Shown: one piece after another, positions 1 to 5,520 of the stretch | Layout: each line of letters starts with the position of its first letter | Position numbering within the stretch: the first letter of the stretch is position 1 | Origin: Vulcanimicrobiota bacterium | GTDB lineage: Bacteria > Vulcanimicrobiota > Vulcanimicrobiia > Vulcanimicrobiales > Vulcanimicrobiaceae | Length of the DNA: 5,520 bases | Direction: 5' to 3' | Assembly: GCA_003167055.1 (NCBI GenBank) | Contig: PMUE01000110.1 | Span: forward strand, 1 to 5,520 | The notes under the pieces: generated by a model | Database searches by the model: none | What the model saw: the letters and a program-made list of their open reading frames with translations, nothing else | Told to the model about the DNA's origin: nothing | Made by a program: the position numbers and the translations under genes

Positions 1-1
1 G

Positions 2-958
2 GCGTTTCAACGCCGCCCGTTGAAACAGCGCGTCTTCACCGCCGCGCAAGCCGTCGGCGACAACAAGTTTTGCACCGAGTTTTTGTTGCAAGATGCAACA
101 TGCAGCGCAAACGAACTGCGCCACCTGCTCGAGCCGCGCGGCGAATCGTTGCTCGTTATTGGTGCCCCGCCGACGATCAAAGTGCACATTCACACCGATA
201 ATCCCGATCGCGTGCAGGACATGGCCGCGCGGCATGGCCGTCTCACCCGTGTCAAAGTCGACAACATGGAGCGCCAGCATCAACTGCTCGTGGTCGAGCC
301 ACCGGCAGTCGCGCGCTCGGTGGTTGCAGTCGTACCTGGTCCGGGTTTCGAGCGTATCGTGCGTGAGCTCGGCGCCGAAGTCACGGTCAACGGCGAGCGT
401 AATCCGAGCGTTCGAGACTTGCTGCTCGCGGTGAACAAGACCCTCGGTGACGACGTCTATCTTTTTATCAACGACAAGAACGTCGCGCTTGCCGCCAACG
501 AGTTAGCGGGAATGACCGACAAACGCATACACGTGTTGGCGACGACCGACATCGTCGAGGGCATTGCGGGCCTCTTTGCGCTGCGCTCGGCGGGTGAGCA
601 CGTACCGAGCGACGCTGCGATTATGGCGGCCGCACGCGGTGCCCATGGCGCGCAGCTCTTCCTGGCTGGGAAAGACTCGACGGTGGGCGGCGTGGCGGTC
701 GAGCGGGGGAAGCCGGCGGGGACGCTCGACGGGCGGTTGATAGCGGCGCCGACCCTGACCGAGACCGCGGTCGAGGTGCTGCGCGAGATGGGGGCCGCTG
801 GTGGGGGCCTGGTGACGCTCTACTACGGCGGCGCACAGCGGGAGAAGGATGCCCAACGTCTGGGCGAAGAGCTGAGTGCCGCCTACGCGAATACCGATGT
901 CGAATACTACTACGGCGGCATGAAAAGCGCGGAGTACTGGATTTCACTCGATGAATAA
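2..958 (+). CDS. fakA: Fatty acid kinase FakA (YloV/DAK2 family), C-terminal part; 5' end outside window
   Basis: FakA phosphorylates fatty acids held by FakB proteins, giving acyl-phosphate in the cytoplasm. The frame is open from base 2 with no stop, so the TTG at base 20 is not a convincing start; this is the last 318 codons of a protein usually near 550 aa. The N-terminal ATP-binding DhaL/DAK2 domain would lie upstream and is not seen. Seen here (fragment numbering): the middle domain with FCTEF (C24) and VHIHTDNP (H62, H64), matching the Cys/His-His metal-site pattern of this domain, then a C-terminal DegV-like domain from about residue 100 with NPS (134-136), INDKN and TTDIVEGIA, ending in a Tyr-rich tail and WISLDE like other FakA proteins. 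The family motif GGQTMNPS is degenerate (GERNPS). The 3' end overlaps plsX by 8 nt. Family assignment is firm; the true start and an intact kinase domain cannot be judged. Confidence 0.9.
   Translation, partial: AFQRRPLKQRVFTAAQAVGDNKFCTEFLLQDATCSANELRHLLEPRGESLLVIGAPPTIKVHIHTDNPDRVQDMAARHGRLTRVKVDNMERQHQLLVVEPPAVARSVVAVVPGPGFERIVRELGAEVTVNGERNPSVRDLLLAVNKTLGDDVYLFINDKNVALAANELAGMTDKRIHVLATTDIVEGIAGLFALRSAGEHVPSDAAIMAAARGAHGAQLFLAGKDSTVGGVAVERGKPAGTLDGRLIAAPTLTETAVEVLREMGAAGGGLVTLYYGGAQREKDAQRLGEELSAAYANTDVEYYYGGMKSAEYWISLDE
4..26 (+). repeat. Perfect 9-bp inverted repeat with 5-nt loop inside fakA
   Basis: Arm GTTTCAACG (4-12), spacer CCGCC (13-17) and exact reverse complement CGTTGAAAC (18-26) can form a stable hairpin in DNA or mRNA. 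It sits in the fakA reading frame, upstream of the middle-domain FCTEF motif, probably in the linker after the DhaL domain. There is no T-tract, so it is not an intrinsic terminator, and no second copy is seen in the window. It may be chance or a coding-region mRNA structure. Confidence 0.6.
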
Positions 959-1982
959 GCCACGAATCGCGATCGATGCAATGGGCGGTGATCACGCGCC
1001 CGAGGAGATCGTTGCCGGAGCATTGCTCGCGGCCAACGCGTATCCCGGCGCGTCGCTAACCCTGTACGGCGACGAAGCGCGCGTACGCGCACTGTTGCAC
1101 GGGAAGGGCGCGGAGCAGATTGCGGTGGTCCATTCGCCCGAGGCCGTTCCGATGGATCAGCATGCGTCGCAGGCATTGCGCAGCGCCGATCGCACCTCGC
1201 TTGGTATGGCGGTAAACGCCATTAAGGCGGGTGCGGCCGACGCGGTCGTCTCCGCCGGAAACAGTGGCGCGTTCCTCGCGATTGCGCTGATCAAGCTTCG
1301 TACGATCGAAGGCATAGCGCGACCGGCGATTGCGACCGTATGGCCGGCGGTCAACGGCTGGACGGTGTTGATCGATTCGGGTGCAAACGTCGATTGCCGC
1401 GCGGAGTGGCTCGAACAGTTCGGCATCATGGGCTCCGCCTACGCATCCGCTGTGCTGGGCATCGAGCGCCCGAAAGTCGCGCTCCTCTCTATTGGTGAGG
1501 AGCGCACCAAAGGCAATTCGCTGGTGCTCGAAGCGGCCGCATTGCTCGAGCGCGCGCCGATCAATTTCATCGGGAACATCGAAGGCAAGGACATGTTCCA
1601 CAAAGTAGCCGACGTGGTGGTCACCGACGGCTTTGTGGGCAACGTCCTGCTGAAGACGGCCGAAGGCATGGTCGGGGCGATGAGCGAGGTGATCAAGGAT
1701 ACGTTGCTCGGCGGCAACATCATCACGAAGCTCGGCACGGCCTTGCTGGCGCCGTCGCTGCGCGGCTTGCGTCGCCGTTTCGACTACGAAACCTATGGTG
1801 GCGCGCCGTTGCTCGGCGTGCGCGGGAACTGCATCTACACGCACGGGCGCGCGTCGCGCCGAGGCATCAAGGGCGCCATTCTCAGCGCGATCAGCGAAGT
1901 CGAACACGACGTCGTCGGCCGCATCGGCGAGATGGCAACGCCGCACCTCACGCGCGAAGCCAGTTCGGTGGAAAGCGCCTAG
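951..1982 (+). CDS. plsX: Phosphate acyltransferase PlsX
   Basis: PlsX converts acyl-ACP and phosphate to acyl-phosphate and CoA-independent ACP, feeding PlsY in phospholipid synthesis; the reaction is reversible and can return FakA-made acyl-phosphate to acyl-ACP. It is a peripheral membrane/cytosolic enzyme. The 343 aa length is normal for the family (about 330-360). Family motifs run in the expected order: IDAMGGDHAP (8-17), VVSAGNSGA (99-107), LIDSGANVD (140-148), SIGEE..KGN (180-189), NFIGNIEG (205-212), DVVVTDGFVGN (221-231) and YGGAPLLG (282-289). The ATG at 951 lies inside the last codons of fakA (ATGAATAA overlap) and puts the AMGGDHAP motif at the usual distance from the N-terminus. 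The nearest GGAG (931-934) is 16 nt upstream, too far for an ordinary ribosome binding site, so translational coupling to fakA is inferred. The fakB-like gene follows with no gap. Confidence 0.97.
   Translation: MNKPRIAIDAMGGDHAPEEIVAGALLAANAYPGASLTLYGDEARVRALLHGKGAEQIAVVHSPEAVPMDQHASQALRSADRTSLGMAVNAIKAGAADAVVSAGNSGAFLAIALIKLRTIEGIARPAIATVWPAVNGWTVLIDSGANVDCRAEWLEQFGIMGSAYASAVLGIERPKVALLSIGEERTKGNSLVLEAAALLERAPINFIGNIEGKDMFHKVADVVVTDGFVGNVLLKTAEGMVGAMSEVIKDTLLGGNIITKLGTALLAPSLRGLRRRFDYETYGGAPLLGVRGNCIYTHGRASRRGIKGAILSAISEVEHDVVGRIGEMATPHLTREASSVESA
1967..1975 (+). promoter_or_regulatory. Weak ribosome binding site supporting the TTG start of the first fakB-like gene
   Basis: GGTGGAAAG lies within the last plsX codons, 7 nt before the TTG at 1983. 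It is an imperfect anti-SD match, but its position supports the unusual start that directly abuts the plsX TAG. Reinitiation by ribosomes finishing plsX is an equally good explanation. Confidence 0.45.
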
Positions 1983-2837
1983 TTGTCAATCGTCGTCGTC
2001 ACCGATAGCACCTCGGACATCGACCCGCAGCGCGCGGCAGCACTAGGGATTACCATCGTTCCACTGTTCGTCGTCTTCGGCGATCGCAGCTACCGTGACT
2101 ATCTCGATCTGAGCCGCCGCGAGTTCTTCGCAAAGCTCTCGAGCGAAAAGGTGCTACCGACGACGTCGCAGCCGACGCCGCAAATGTTCGAAGAGGCGTT
2201 TCGCCCGCTGGTGGAAGCGGGGCACGACGTTCTCTGTCTGACGATCTCGTCGTATCTCTCCGGTACGATCAACGCGGCAAAAGCCGCGGCTGCACAATTC
2301 CCTGACGGGAAAGTCGTGGTCTACGATTCGGAGAGCGCCGCCGGCGGCCTGGGCATCATGGCTATGCACGCGCAAGAATTAGCCGCGCAAGGCTGCGGCT
2401 GGGAGGACCTGCTAGCAGCGCTCGACCGCGAGCGCGCCGTGCAGCGATTGTATGCGTGCATTTCGGATCTCTCGCACCTGCAGCGCACCGGACGAATCGG
2501 TAAAGCGCAACAAGTGCTTGGTACGCTTATGAAAATCGTTCCGGTGATCGCTCTCAAGCACGGTCAAGTTTCTGCAGAAGCGCAGGTTCGCACGTTCTCG
2601 CGCGCGCAATCGACAATGGTTGACCTGGCTTTGGCAGCCGTCACGGATGTTAGCAGAGCACGGTTTTTAGTAATGCACACCGACGCGCCGCCGTTGGCGG
2701 AGGGAGTCATGGAGCAGTTGCGCGCGCGCCTCAACGGCGTGCAACCGCGCCTGCTCGACATCCTCGAGGCGGGTCCGGTGATCGCAACGCATGCCGGCCC
2801 GGGTGCCGTCGGTATCTGCGTTGCGCAAGATATATAA
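1983..2837 (+). CDS. fakB: DegV family fatty-acid-binding protein, canonical FakB-type (first tandem copy)
   Basis: DegV/FakB proteins bury one fatty acid and present its carboxylate to FakA for phosphorylation. The 284 aa match the family length. Landmarks: N-terminal VVVTDSTSDI (4-13), IVPLFVVFG (25-33), TTSQPTP (60-66) with Thr61, ISSYLSGT (88-95) with Ser93, DLSHLQRTGRI (162-172) with Arg168/Arg171, and THAGPG (269-274) with His270. Thr61, Ser93 and the late His match the carboxylate-binding set known from Staphylococcus FakB proteins, and the GRI arginine matches the residue linked to FakA interaction, so a working FakB is inferred. The start is TTG at 1983, directly after the plsX stop; it gives the standard DegV N-terminus, and a purine-rich GGTGGAAAG (1967-1975) lies 7 nt upstream. 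Which fatty acid it prefers cannot be read from the sequence. Confidence 0.93.
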   Translation: MSIVVVTDSTSDIDPQRAAALGITIVPLFVVFGDRSYRDYLDLSRREFFAKLSSEKVLPTTSQPTPQMFEEAFRPLVEAGHDVLCLTISSYLSGTINAAKAAAAQFPDGKVVVYDSESAAGGLGIMAMHAQELAAQGCGWEDLLAALDRERAVQRLYACISDLSHLQRTGRIGKAQQVLGTLMKIVPVIALKHGQVSAEAQVRTFSRAQSTMVDLALAAVTDVSRARFLVMHTDAPPLAEGVMEQLRARLNGVQPRLLDILEAGPVIATHAGPGAVGICVAQDI

Positions 2838-2842
2838 GGAGG
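2838..2842 (+). promoter_or_regulatory. Consensus Shine-Dalgarno of the second degV gene
   Basis: The string TAAGGAGGA covers the stop codon of the first degV (TAA, 2835-2837) and a full GGAGG core 6 nt before ATG 2849. It is the strongest ribosome binding site in the window and fixes the start of the downstream gene. Confidence 0.85.
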
Positions 2843-2848
2843 ACACGG

Positions 2849-3694
2849 ATGGCAACCACGATCGTAACCGACAGCGGATGCGATCTCTCGCGTAGCGAGG
2901 CGGACAAACTCGGCATCGAAATCGTGCCGGTCTGGATCCTATTCGGCGAAGAGCGCTATCGCGACGGCATCGACATCGATCGTAAGACGTTTTTCGCACG
3001 CATGAAAGCGGGCGAGATCCCAAAGACCGAGCCGGCGACCGAGCAAGAGTTTCGCGAAACCTTCGCGCGCATTGTTGCGAAAGGCAACGAAGCGGTCATG
3101 ATTGCGCTCTCGTCGCAAATTTCCGAAAACTACGCGCGTGCTTCCAGCGCTGCCAAAGAGTTCGGCGGCAAAGTGGTCGTCGTCGATTCGCGCGGTGCAT
3201 CCGGCATGGAAGCGTTGCTCGCCGTGTACGCCAAGGAACTCGCAGACGCGGGCGCAACGACCGCCGATATCGCGAAGAAGGTCGATCCGCGCACGCTCAA
3301 GTACGCGGTGTACTTTGCCGTCCCCGATCTCACCGTGCTGGGGCGCAGCGGGCGACTGCCCAAAGCGGTGGTCGCGCTCGGCTCGATGCTCAATGTCAGC
3401 CTCGTCCTCAAGATGAACGAGCAAGGCGCGATCGGTCCCGCCGGCCAGAGTTTCTCGTTCGACAAAACCGTCGATATCATGGTCGATGCGGTCGTGCGCA
3501 GCATCGAACGCTCGCCGAAGGCCCGGATCGCCTTCGGGCACATCGAAACACCTGAGGTGCTTGCGAATGCGCGCAAATCGCTCGAGGCTAAGCTTGGGCA
3601 TCCGCCGGCGCAAGAGCTCGTGCACGAAGGTTCGCTGACGGTCGCGGCGCACATGGGACCCGGCGCGATCGGTATTTTCGCCATCGTTCCGTAA
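2849..3694 (+). CDS. degV: DegV family protein, divergent FakB-like paralogue (second tandem copy)
   Basis: This is a second DegV-fold lipid-binding protein (281 aa). It aligns almost without gaps to its neighbour, with about 40% identity over the first 60 residues by eye, so tandem duplication followed by divergence is likely. Retained: IVTDSGCDL (5-13), IVPVWILFG (25-33), DLTVLGRSGRL (160-170) with Arg166/Arg169, and AHMGPGAIG (267-275) with His268. Changed: the TSQP pocket motif reads KTEPAT (59-64), the SGT motif reads SEN (Ser92 kept, then Glu93-Asn94), and the usual Pro in the IxPV strand after the GRL motif is absent (NVSLVL, 182-187). The fold and FakA-facing arginines suggest it still works with FakA, but the pocket may accept a different ligand, or none. 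ATG at 2849 has the only consensus Shine-Dalgarno in the window, GGAGG at 2838-2842, 6 nt upstream. DegV family membership is firm; FakB function is inferred. Confidence 0.9.
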   Translation: MATTIVTDSGCDLSRSEADKLGIEIVPVWILFGEERYRDGIDIDRKTFFARMKAGEIPKTEPATEQEFRETFARIVAKGNEAVMIALSSQISENYARASSAAKEFGGKVVVVDSRGASGMEALLAVYAKELADAGATTADIAKKVDPRTLKYAVYFAVPDLTVLGRSGRLPKAVVALGSMLNVSLVLKMNEQGAIGPAGQSFSFDKTVDIMVDAVVRSIERSPKARIAFGHIETPEVLANARKSLEAKLGHPPAQELVHEGSLTVAAHMGPGAIGIFAIVP

Positions 3695-3699
3695 AGGGG
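3695..3699 (+). promoter_or_regulatory. Probable ribosome binding site of hemW
   Basis: AGGGG directly follows the TAA of the second degV, and only 3 nt separate it from ATG 3703. The spacing is short for the G-run, but the AAGG part has workable spacing. It supports 3703 as the start together with the conserved HemW N-terminus. Confidence 0.5.
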
Positions 3700-3702
3700 C
3701 TG

Positions 3703-4833
3703 ATGCAACTCGGAATCTACGTCCATCTGCCGTTCTGTCCGTACATCTGCCCGTATTGCGATTTTGCGAAGTGGCCGGTGCGACGCTCGCGCGCGTCGGC
3801 ATACATGCAGGCGCTGCAAGCCGAGATCCTCGCCGCGCACAGTGAGCCGGCGGCGACGATCTTTTACGGCGGCGGGACGCCGAACGCATATGACGCCTAC
3901 GAGATCGGCGCGCTCACACGGTTGCTGCGCGATCACTTTCCGAGTCCCCGCGCCGCGCACGAGATCTCGATCGAAGTCAATCCCGAGCTCGTCCGCGAGG
4001 GCGATTTCGCACACTACGTTGCAAGCGGCATCAACCGGCTCTCGATCGGCGCGCAGTCGTTTGTCGAGCCCGAAATTGCCGCACTTGGCCGAAAGCACAC
4101 GCCGCAACAAGTCGAACGGGTCGTGGAGCTCGCGCGCGCTGCCGGTATTGCGTCGGTATCGATCGATCTGATCTTTGCCATTCCGGGACAAACGGCCGGG
4201 AGTTGGTCGCGCTCGCTTGATAGCGCGATCGCTCTCGGCGTCGATCACGTTTCCACCTACGGATTGACGATCGAAGCGGGGACGCCGTTTGAACGCTGGC
4301 ACGAGCGTGAGCCCGGTGCGTTTGCCGGCGACGATCTCGAAGCCGAGCTCTACGGTATGGCAATCGATCGCCTGGAACGGGCGGGATACGAACACTACGA
4401 GATCAGCAATTTCGCGCGCCCGGATCATCGCTGCGCGCACAACGAGCAGTACTGGCGAAATGGGGAATATCTGGGATTCGGCGTCAGCGCCGCGTCATAC
4501 CGCGGTGGCGAGCGCCGCGTGCATACGCGCGAACTCGACGTGTATCTGGCTGCGGCGGGCGCGGGTGGTCCCATTCCCGGCGAGGCCGAGCGGCTCACGG
4601 GAATCAAGGCGGTCGGTGAGGCGGTGATGATTGCATTACGCACCGCGCAAGGGGTTGCGCTGCAAGAGTTCAAAGAGCGCTACGGCGTCGACGTTGCCGA
4701 GCGGTACGCTCCCGTCGTCGCACGGTACGAAAGCGATGGGCTGCTGGAGCGCCGCGACGATCGCATCGTGCTGACGAGGCGGGGACGCTTTCTCGCCAAC
4801 GACGTGTGCGGAGCGTTTGTTACATTCGAATGA
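3703..4833 (+). CDS. hemW: HemW-type radical SAM heme chaperone (coproporphyrinogen oxidase-like)
   Basis: HemW binds heme and a [4Fe-4S] cluster and is thought to deliver heme to respiratory enzymes; it lacks true coproporphyrinogen dehydrogenase activity. The 376 aa are close to the E. coli length. The N-terminus reads IYVHLPFCPYICPYCDF (5-21) with cluster cysteines C12, C16 and C19 in CxxxCxxC. The following residues are Asp-Phe, without the extra Cys of genuine HemN, which favours HemW. Other landmarks: YGGGTPN (55-61), EVNPE (91-95), RLSIGAQSF (112-120), ALGRKH (127-132), DLIFAIPGQT (155-164), SNF (235-237) and HNEQYW (246-251), followed by a winged-helix-like C-terminal domain (GEAVMIALRTAQGV). 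ATG at 3703 places the HIPFC-like motif right at the N-terminus as usual; AAAGGGG (3693-3699) just upstream can serve as ribosome binding site. The stop overlaps the next start by 4 nt (ATGA). Many databases label this family HemN by similarity. Confidence 0.94.
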   Translation: MQLGIYVHLPFCPYICPYCDFAKWPVRRSRASAYMQALQAEILAAHSEPAATIFYGGGTPNAYDAYEIGALTRLLRDHFPSPRAAHEISIEVNPELVREGDFAHYVASGINRLSIGAQSFVEPEIAALGRKHTPQQVERVVELARAAGIASVSIDLIFAIPGQTAGSWSRSLDSAIALGVDHVSTYGLTIEAGTPFERWHEREPGAFAGDDLEAELYGMAIDRLERAGYEHYEISNFARPDHRCAHNEQYWRNGEYLGFGVSAASYRGGERRVHTRELDVYLAAAGAGGPIPGEAERLTGIKAVGEAVMIALRTAQGVALQEFKERYGVDVAERYAPVVARYESDGLLERRDDRIVLTRRGRFLANDVCGAFVTFE

Positions 4834-5520
4834 GTACAGGCAATCTCTCGACGGCGGTACTCCGCACGATCTTCGCGATCGTCTTCTTTATCACGGGCTT
4901 CTTGCTCGGCCGTGAACTCTACGTCAACGTCTTGTCACTGCACTTTGCAAGCGAAGCGCTGCAGTGGACGATGCTCATCCTTTCGCCCGTGGTCTGCGCC
5001 GTCATCGGCGTTCTGCTCGCGCCGCTCGCGCAGTCATTCTTTGAAGACGAGCTCAACCTCGTCGAGCGCGCGATCGAGCGTCTCGCCCCGGCCGAGCTTG
5101 CCGGCGGCGCGATCGGCCTGCTCGTTGGTCTAGGTACGGCCCTGCTCATCAAGAGCATCCTGTTTGAATTCATTTCGATTACCGGTCGCGCCGGGAGTTA
5201 TCTAGCGATCTTGTTGTATTTGATCGTTACGATTTTCTTTGCATACCTCGGCGCCCGGGTCGGTGCGAAGACGCGCTTCGTGCCGCTGGTAGCGAAGGAC
5301 GGCGGCATGCACGGCAGCGCGAAAGTCGTCGATACCTCGGTTATCGTCGACGGCCGGATCGTCGAGATCGTGCAGAGCGGCTTTATCGAAGGCCCGTTGA
5401 TCGTGCCGCGCTTCGTGCTGCGCGAGCTTCAAGCGATCGCCGATTCCGAAGACCCGCAGCGCCGTACTCGCGGCCGGCGCGGACTCGAGGCGCTGACGAA
5501 GTTACAAGAACTGCACGCAA
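4830..5520 (+). CDS. YacL-like membrane-anchored PIN/TRAM domain protein, N-terminal part; 3' end outside window
   Basis: The frame stays open from ATG 4830 to the window end, giving 230 complete codons of a family usually near 360 aa. Four hydrophobic segments (about residues 13-27, 47-68, 91-112 and 124-145) predict a membrane anchor. A PIN domain follows: VVDTSVIVDGRI (166-177) with acidic D168 and D174, GFIEGPLIVPRFVLREL (184-200) with E199, then ADSEDP and RRTRGRRGLEAL (211-222). These are the signature blocks of the Bacillus YacL group, predicted metal-dependent RNases. The remaining PIN acidic residues and the C-terminal TRAM RNA-binding domain would lie beyond base 5520 and are not seen. 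Start choice: ATGA overlaps the hemW stop and puts the first membrane segment at the N-terminus; GGAG (4810-4813) is 16 nt upstream, so translation is probably coupled to hemW. The substrate is unknown; a non-enzymatic RNA-binding role is possible. Confidence 0.9.
   Translation, partial: MSTGNLSTAVLRTIFAIVFFITGFLLGRELYVNVLSLHFASEALQWTMLILSPVVCAVIGVLLAPLAQSFFEDELNLVERAIERLAPAELAGGAIGLLVGLGTALLIKSILFEFISITGRAGSYLAILLYLIVTIFFAYLGARVGAKTRFVPLVAKDGGMHGSAKVVDTSVIVDGRIVEIVQSGFIEGPLIVPRFVLRELQAIADSEDPQRRTRGRRGLEALTKLQELHA

Larger units (their letters stand above)
2..5520 (+). other. Probable single transcription unit fakA-plsX-fakB-degV-hemW-yacL-like
   Basis: All six genes are co-directional, with junctions of -8, 0, +11, +8 and -4 nt. 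No gap is large enough for a conventional promoter or terminator, so any promoter lies upstream of base 1 or inside a coding sequence. The first four genes share a fatty-acid activation role; the last two are probably carried along by polycistronic transcription. Operon status is inferred from spacing only. Confidence 0.75.

Noticed and set aside
20..22. TTG at base 20 as the real start of a short FakA lacking its kinase domain
   Set aside because: The frame is open upstream to base 2, and the alternative start lies inside the hairpin with no ribosome binding site visible; truncation by the window edge is the simpler reading.
4..26. Possible CRISPR repeat or intrinsic terminator
   Set aside because: There is a single copy, no spacers and no T-tract, and it lies inside an open fakA frame.
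299..323. CCACCG/CGGTGG inverted repeat in fakA
   Set aside because: A 6-bp stem with a 13-nt loop is expected by chance in GC-rich coding DNA.
1056..1946. Antisense open frame (296 codons) opposite plsX
   Set aside because: It is Arg/His/Asp-rich with no motif and mirrors the plsX codon pattern; plsX is unmistakable.
2381..2400. AGCCGC/GCGGCT inverted repeat in the first degV
   Set aside because: A short 6-bp stem inside coding sequence with no T-tract or conservation evidence; probably chance.
2939..3889. Antisense open frame (316 codons) opposite the second degV and the hemW start
   Set aside because: Composition is shadow-like, no domain is recognisable, and it lies opposite two well-supported genes.
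3130..4440. Long antisense open frame (436 codons) across the second degV and hemW
   Set aside because: It covers two genes with clear family motifs on the + strand, shows no recognisable domain, and is the expected result of GC-rich codon use with few antisense stops.
3703..4833. True oxygen-independent coproporphyrinogen III dehydrogenase (HemN)
   Set aside because: The cysteine motif is CxxxCxxC followed by Asp-Phe, without the extra Cys of HemN, and the length (376 aa) fits HemW rather than the longer HemN (about 450 aa).

Overview
The window is a densely packed stretch of bacterial chromosome, roughly 60% GC by eye. It holds six protein-coding genes, all on the + strand, and essentially no intergenic DNA: gene junctions run from an 8-nt overlap to an 11-nt gap. 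No RNA gene, mobile element, CRISPR array, promoter or terminator could be supported. The gene set (fatty acid kinase FakA, DegV/FakB proteins, PlsX, HemW and a YacL-type PIN/TRAM membrane protein) fits Firmicutes and other Terrabacteria-type phyla. The GC content, heavy Arg/Ala use and a strong CGATCG signature suggest a GC-rich, poorly sampled lineage; Eremiobacterota (WPS-2) is a low-confidence guess.

Layout: bases 2-958 are the C-terminal 318 codons of a FakA/YloV-type fatty acid kinase, with the 5' part outside the window. Bases 951-1982 encode PlsX, overlapping the fakA end. Bases 1983-2837 and 2849-3694 encode two tandem DegV-family (FakB-like) fatty-acid-binding proteins. The first keeps the canonical pocket motifs. 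The second keeps the fold landmarks but has replaced two ligand-pocket motifs. Bases 3703-4833 encode HemW, a radical-SAM heme chaperone. Bases 4830-5520 start a four-helix membrane protein with a PIN nuclease domain (YacL-like), cut off by the window end.

The first four genes make biochemical sense as one lipid module. FakB proteins hold a fatty acid, FakA phosphorylates it to acyl-phosphate, and PlsX interconverts acyl-phosphate and acyl-ACP, so exogenous or recycled fatty acids can enter phospholipid synthesis or chain elongation. HemW and the PIN protein appear to be co-transcribed passengers without an obvious functional link. Nothing here looks like a wholly undescribed system. The most interesting points are the compact fakA-plsX-fakB-fakB arrangement, the divergent second FakB paralogue, and a perfect 9-bp inverted repeat in the fakA interdomain region.
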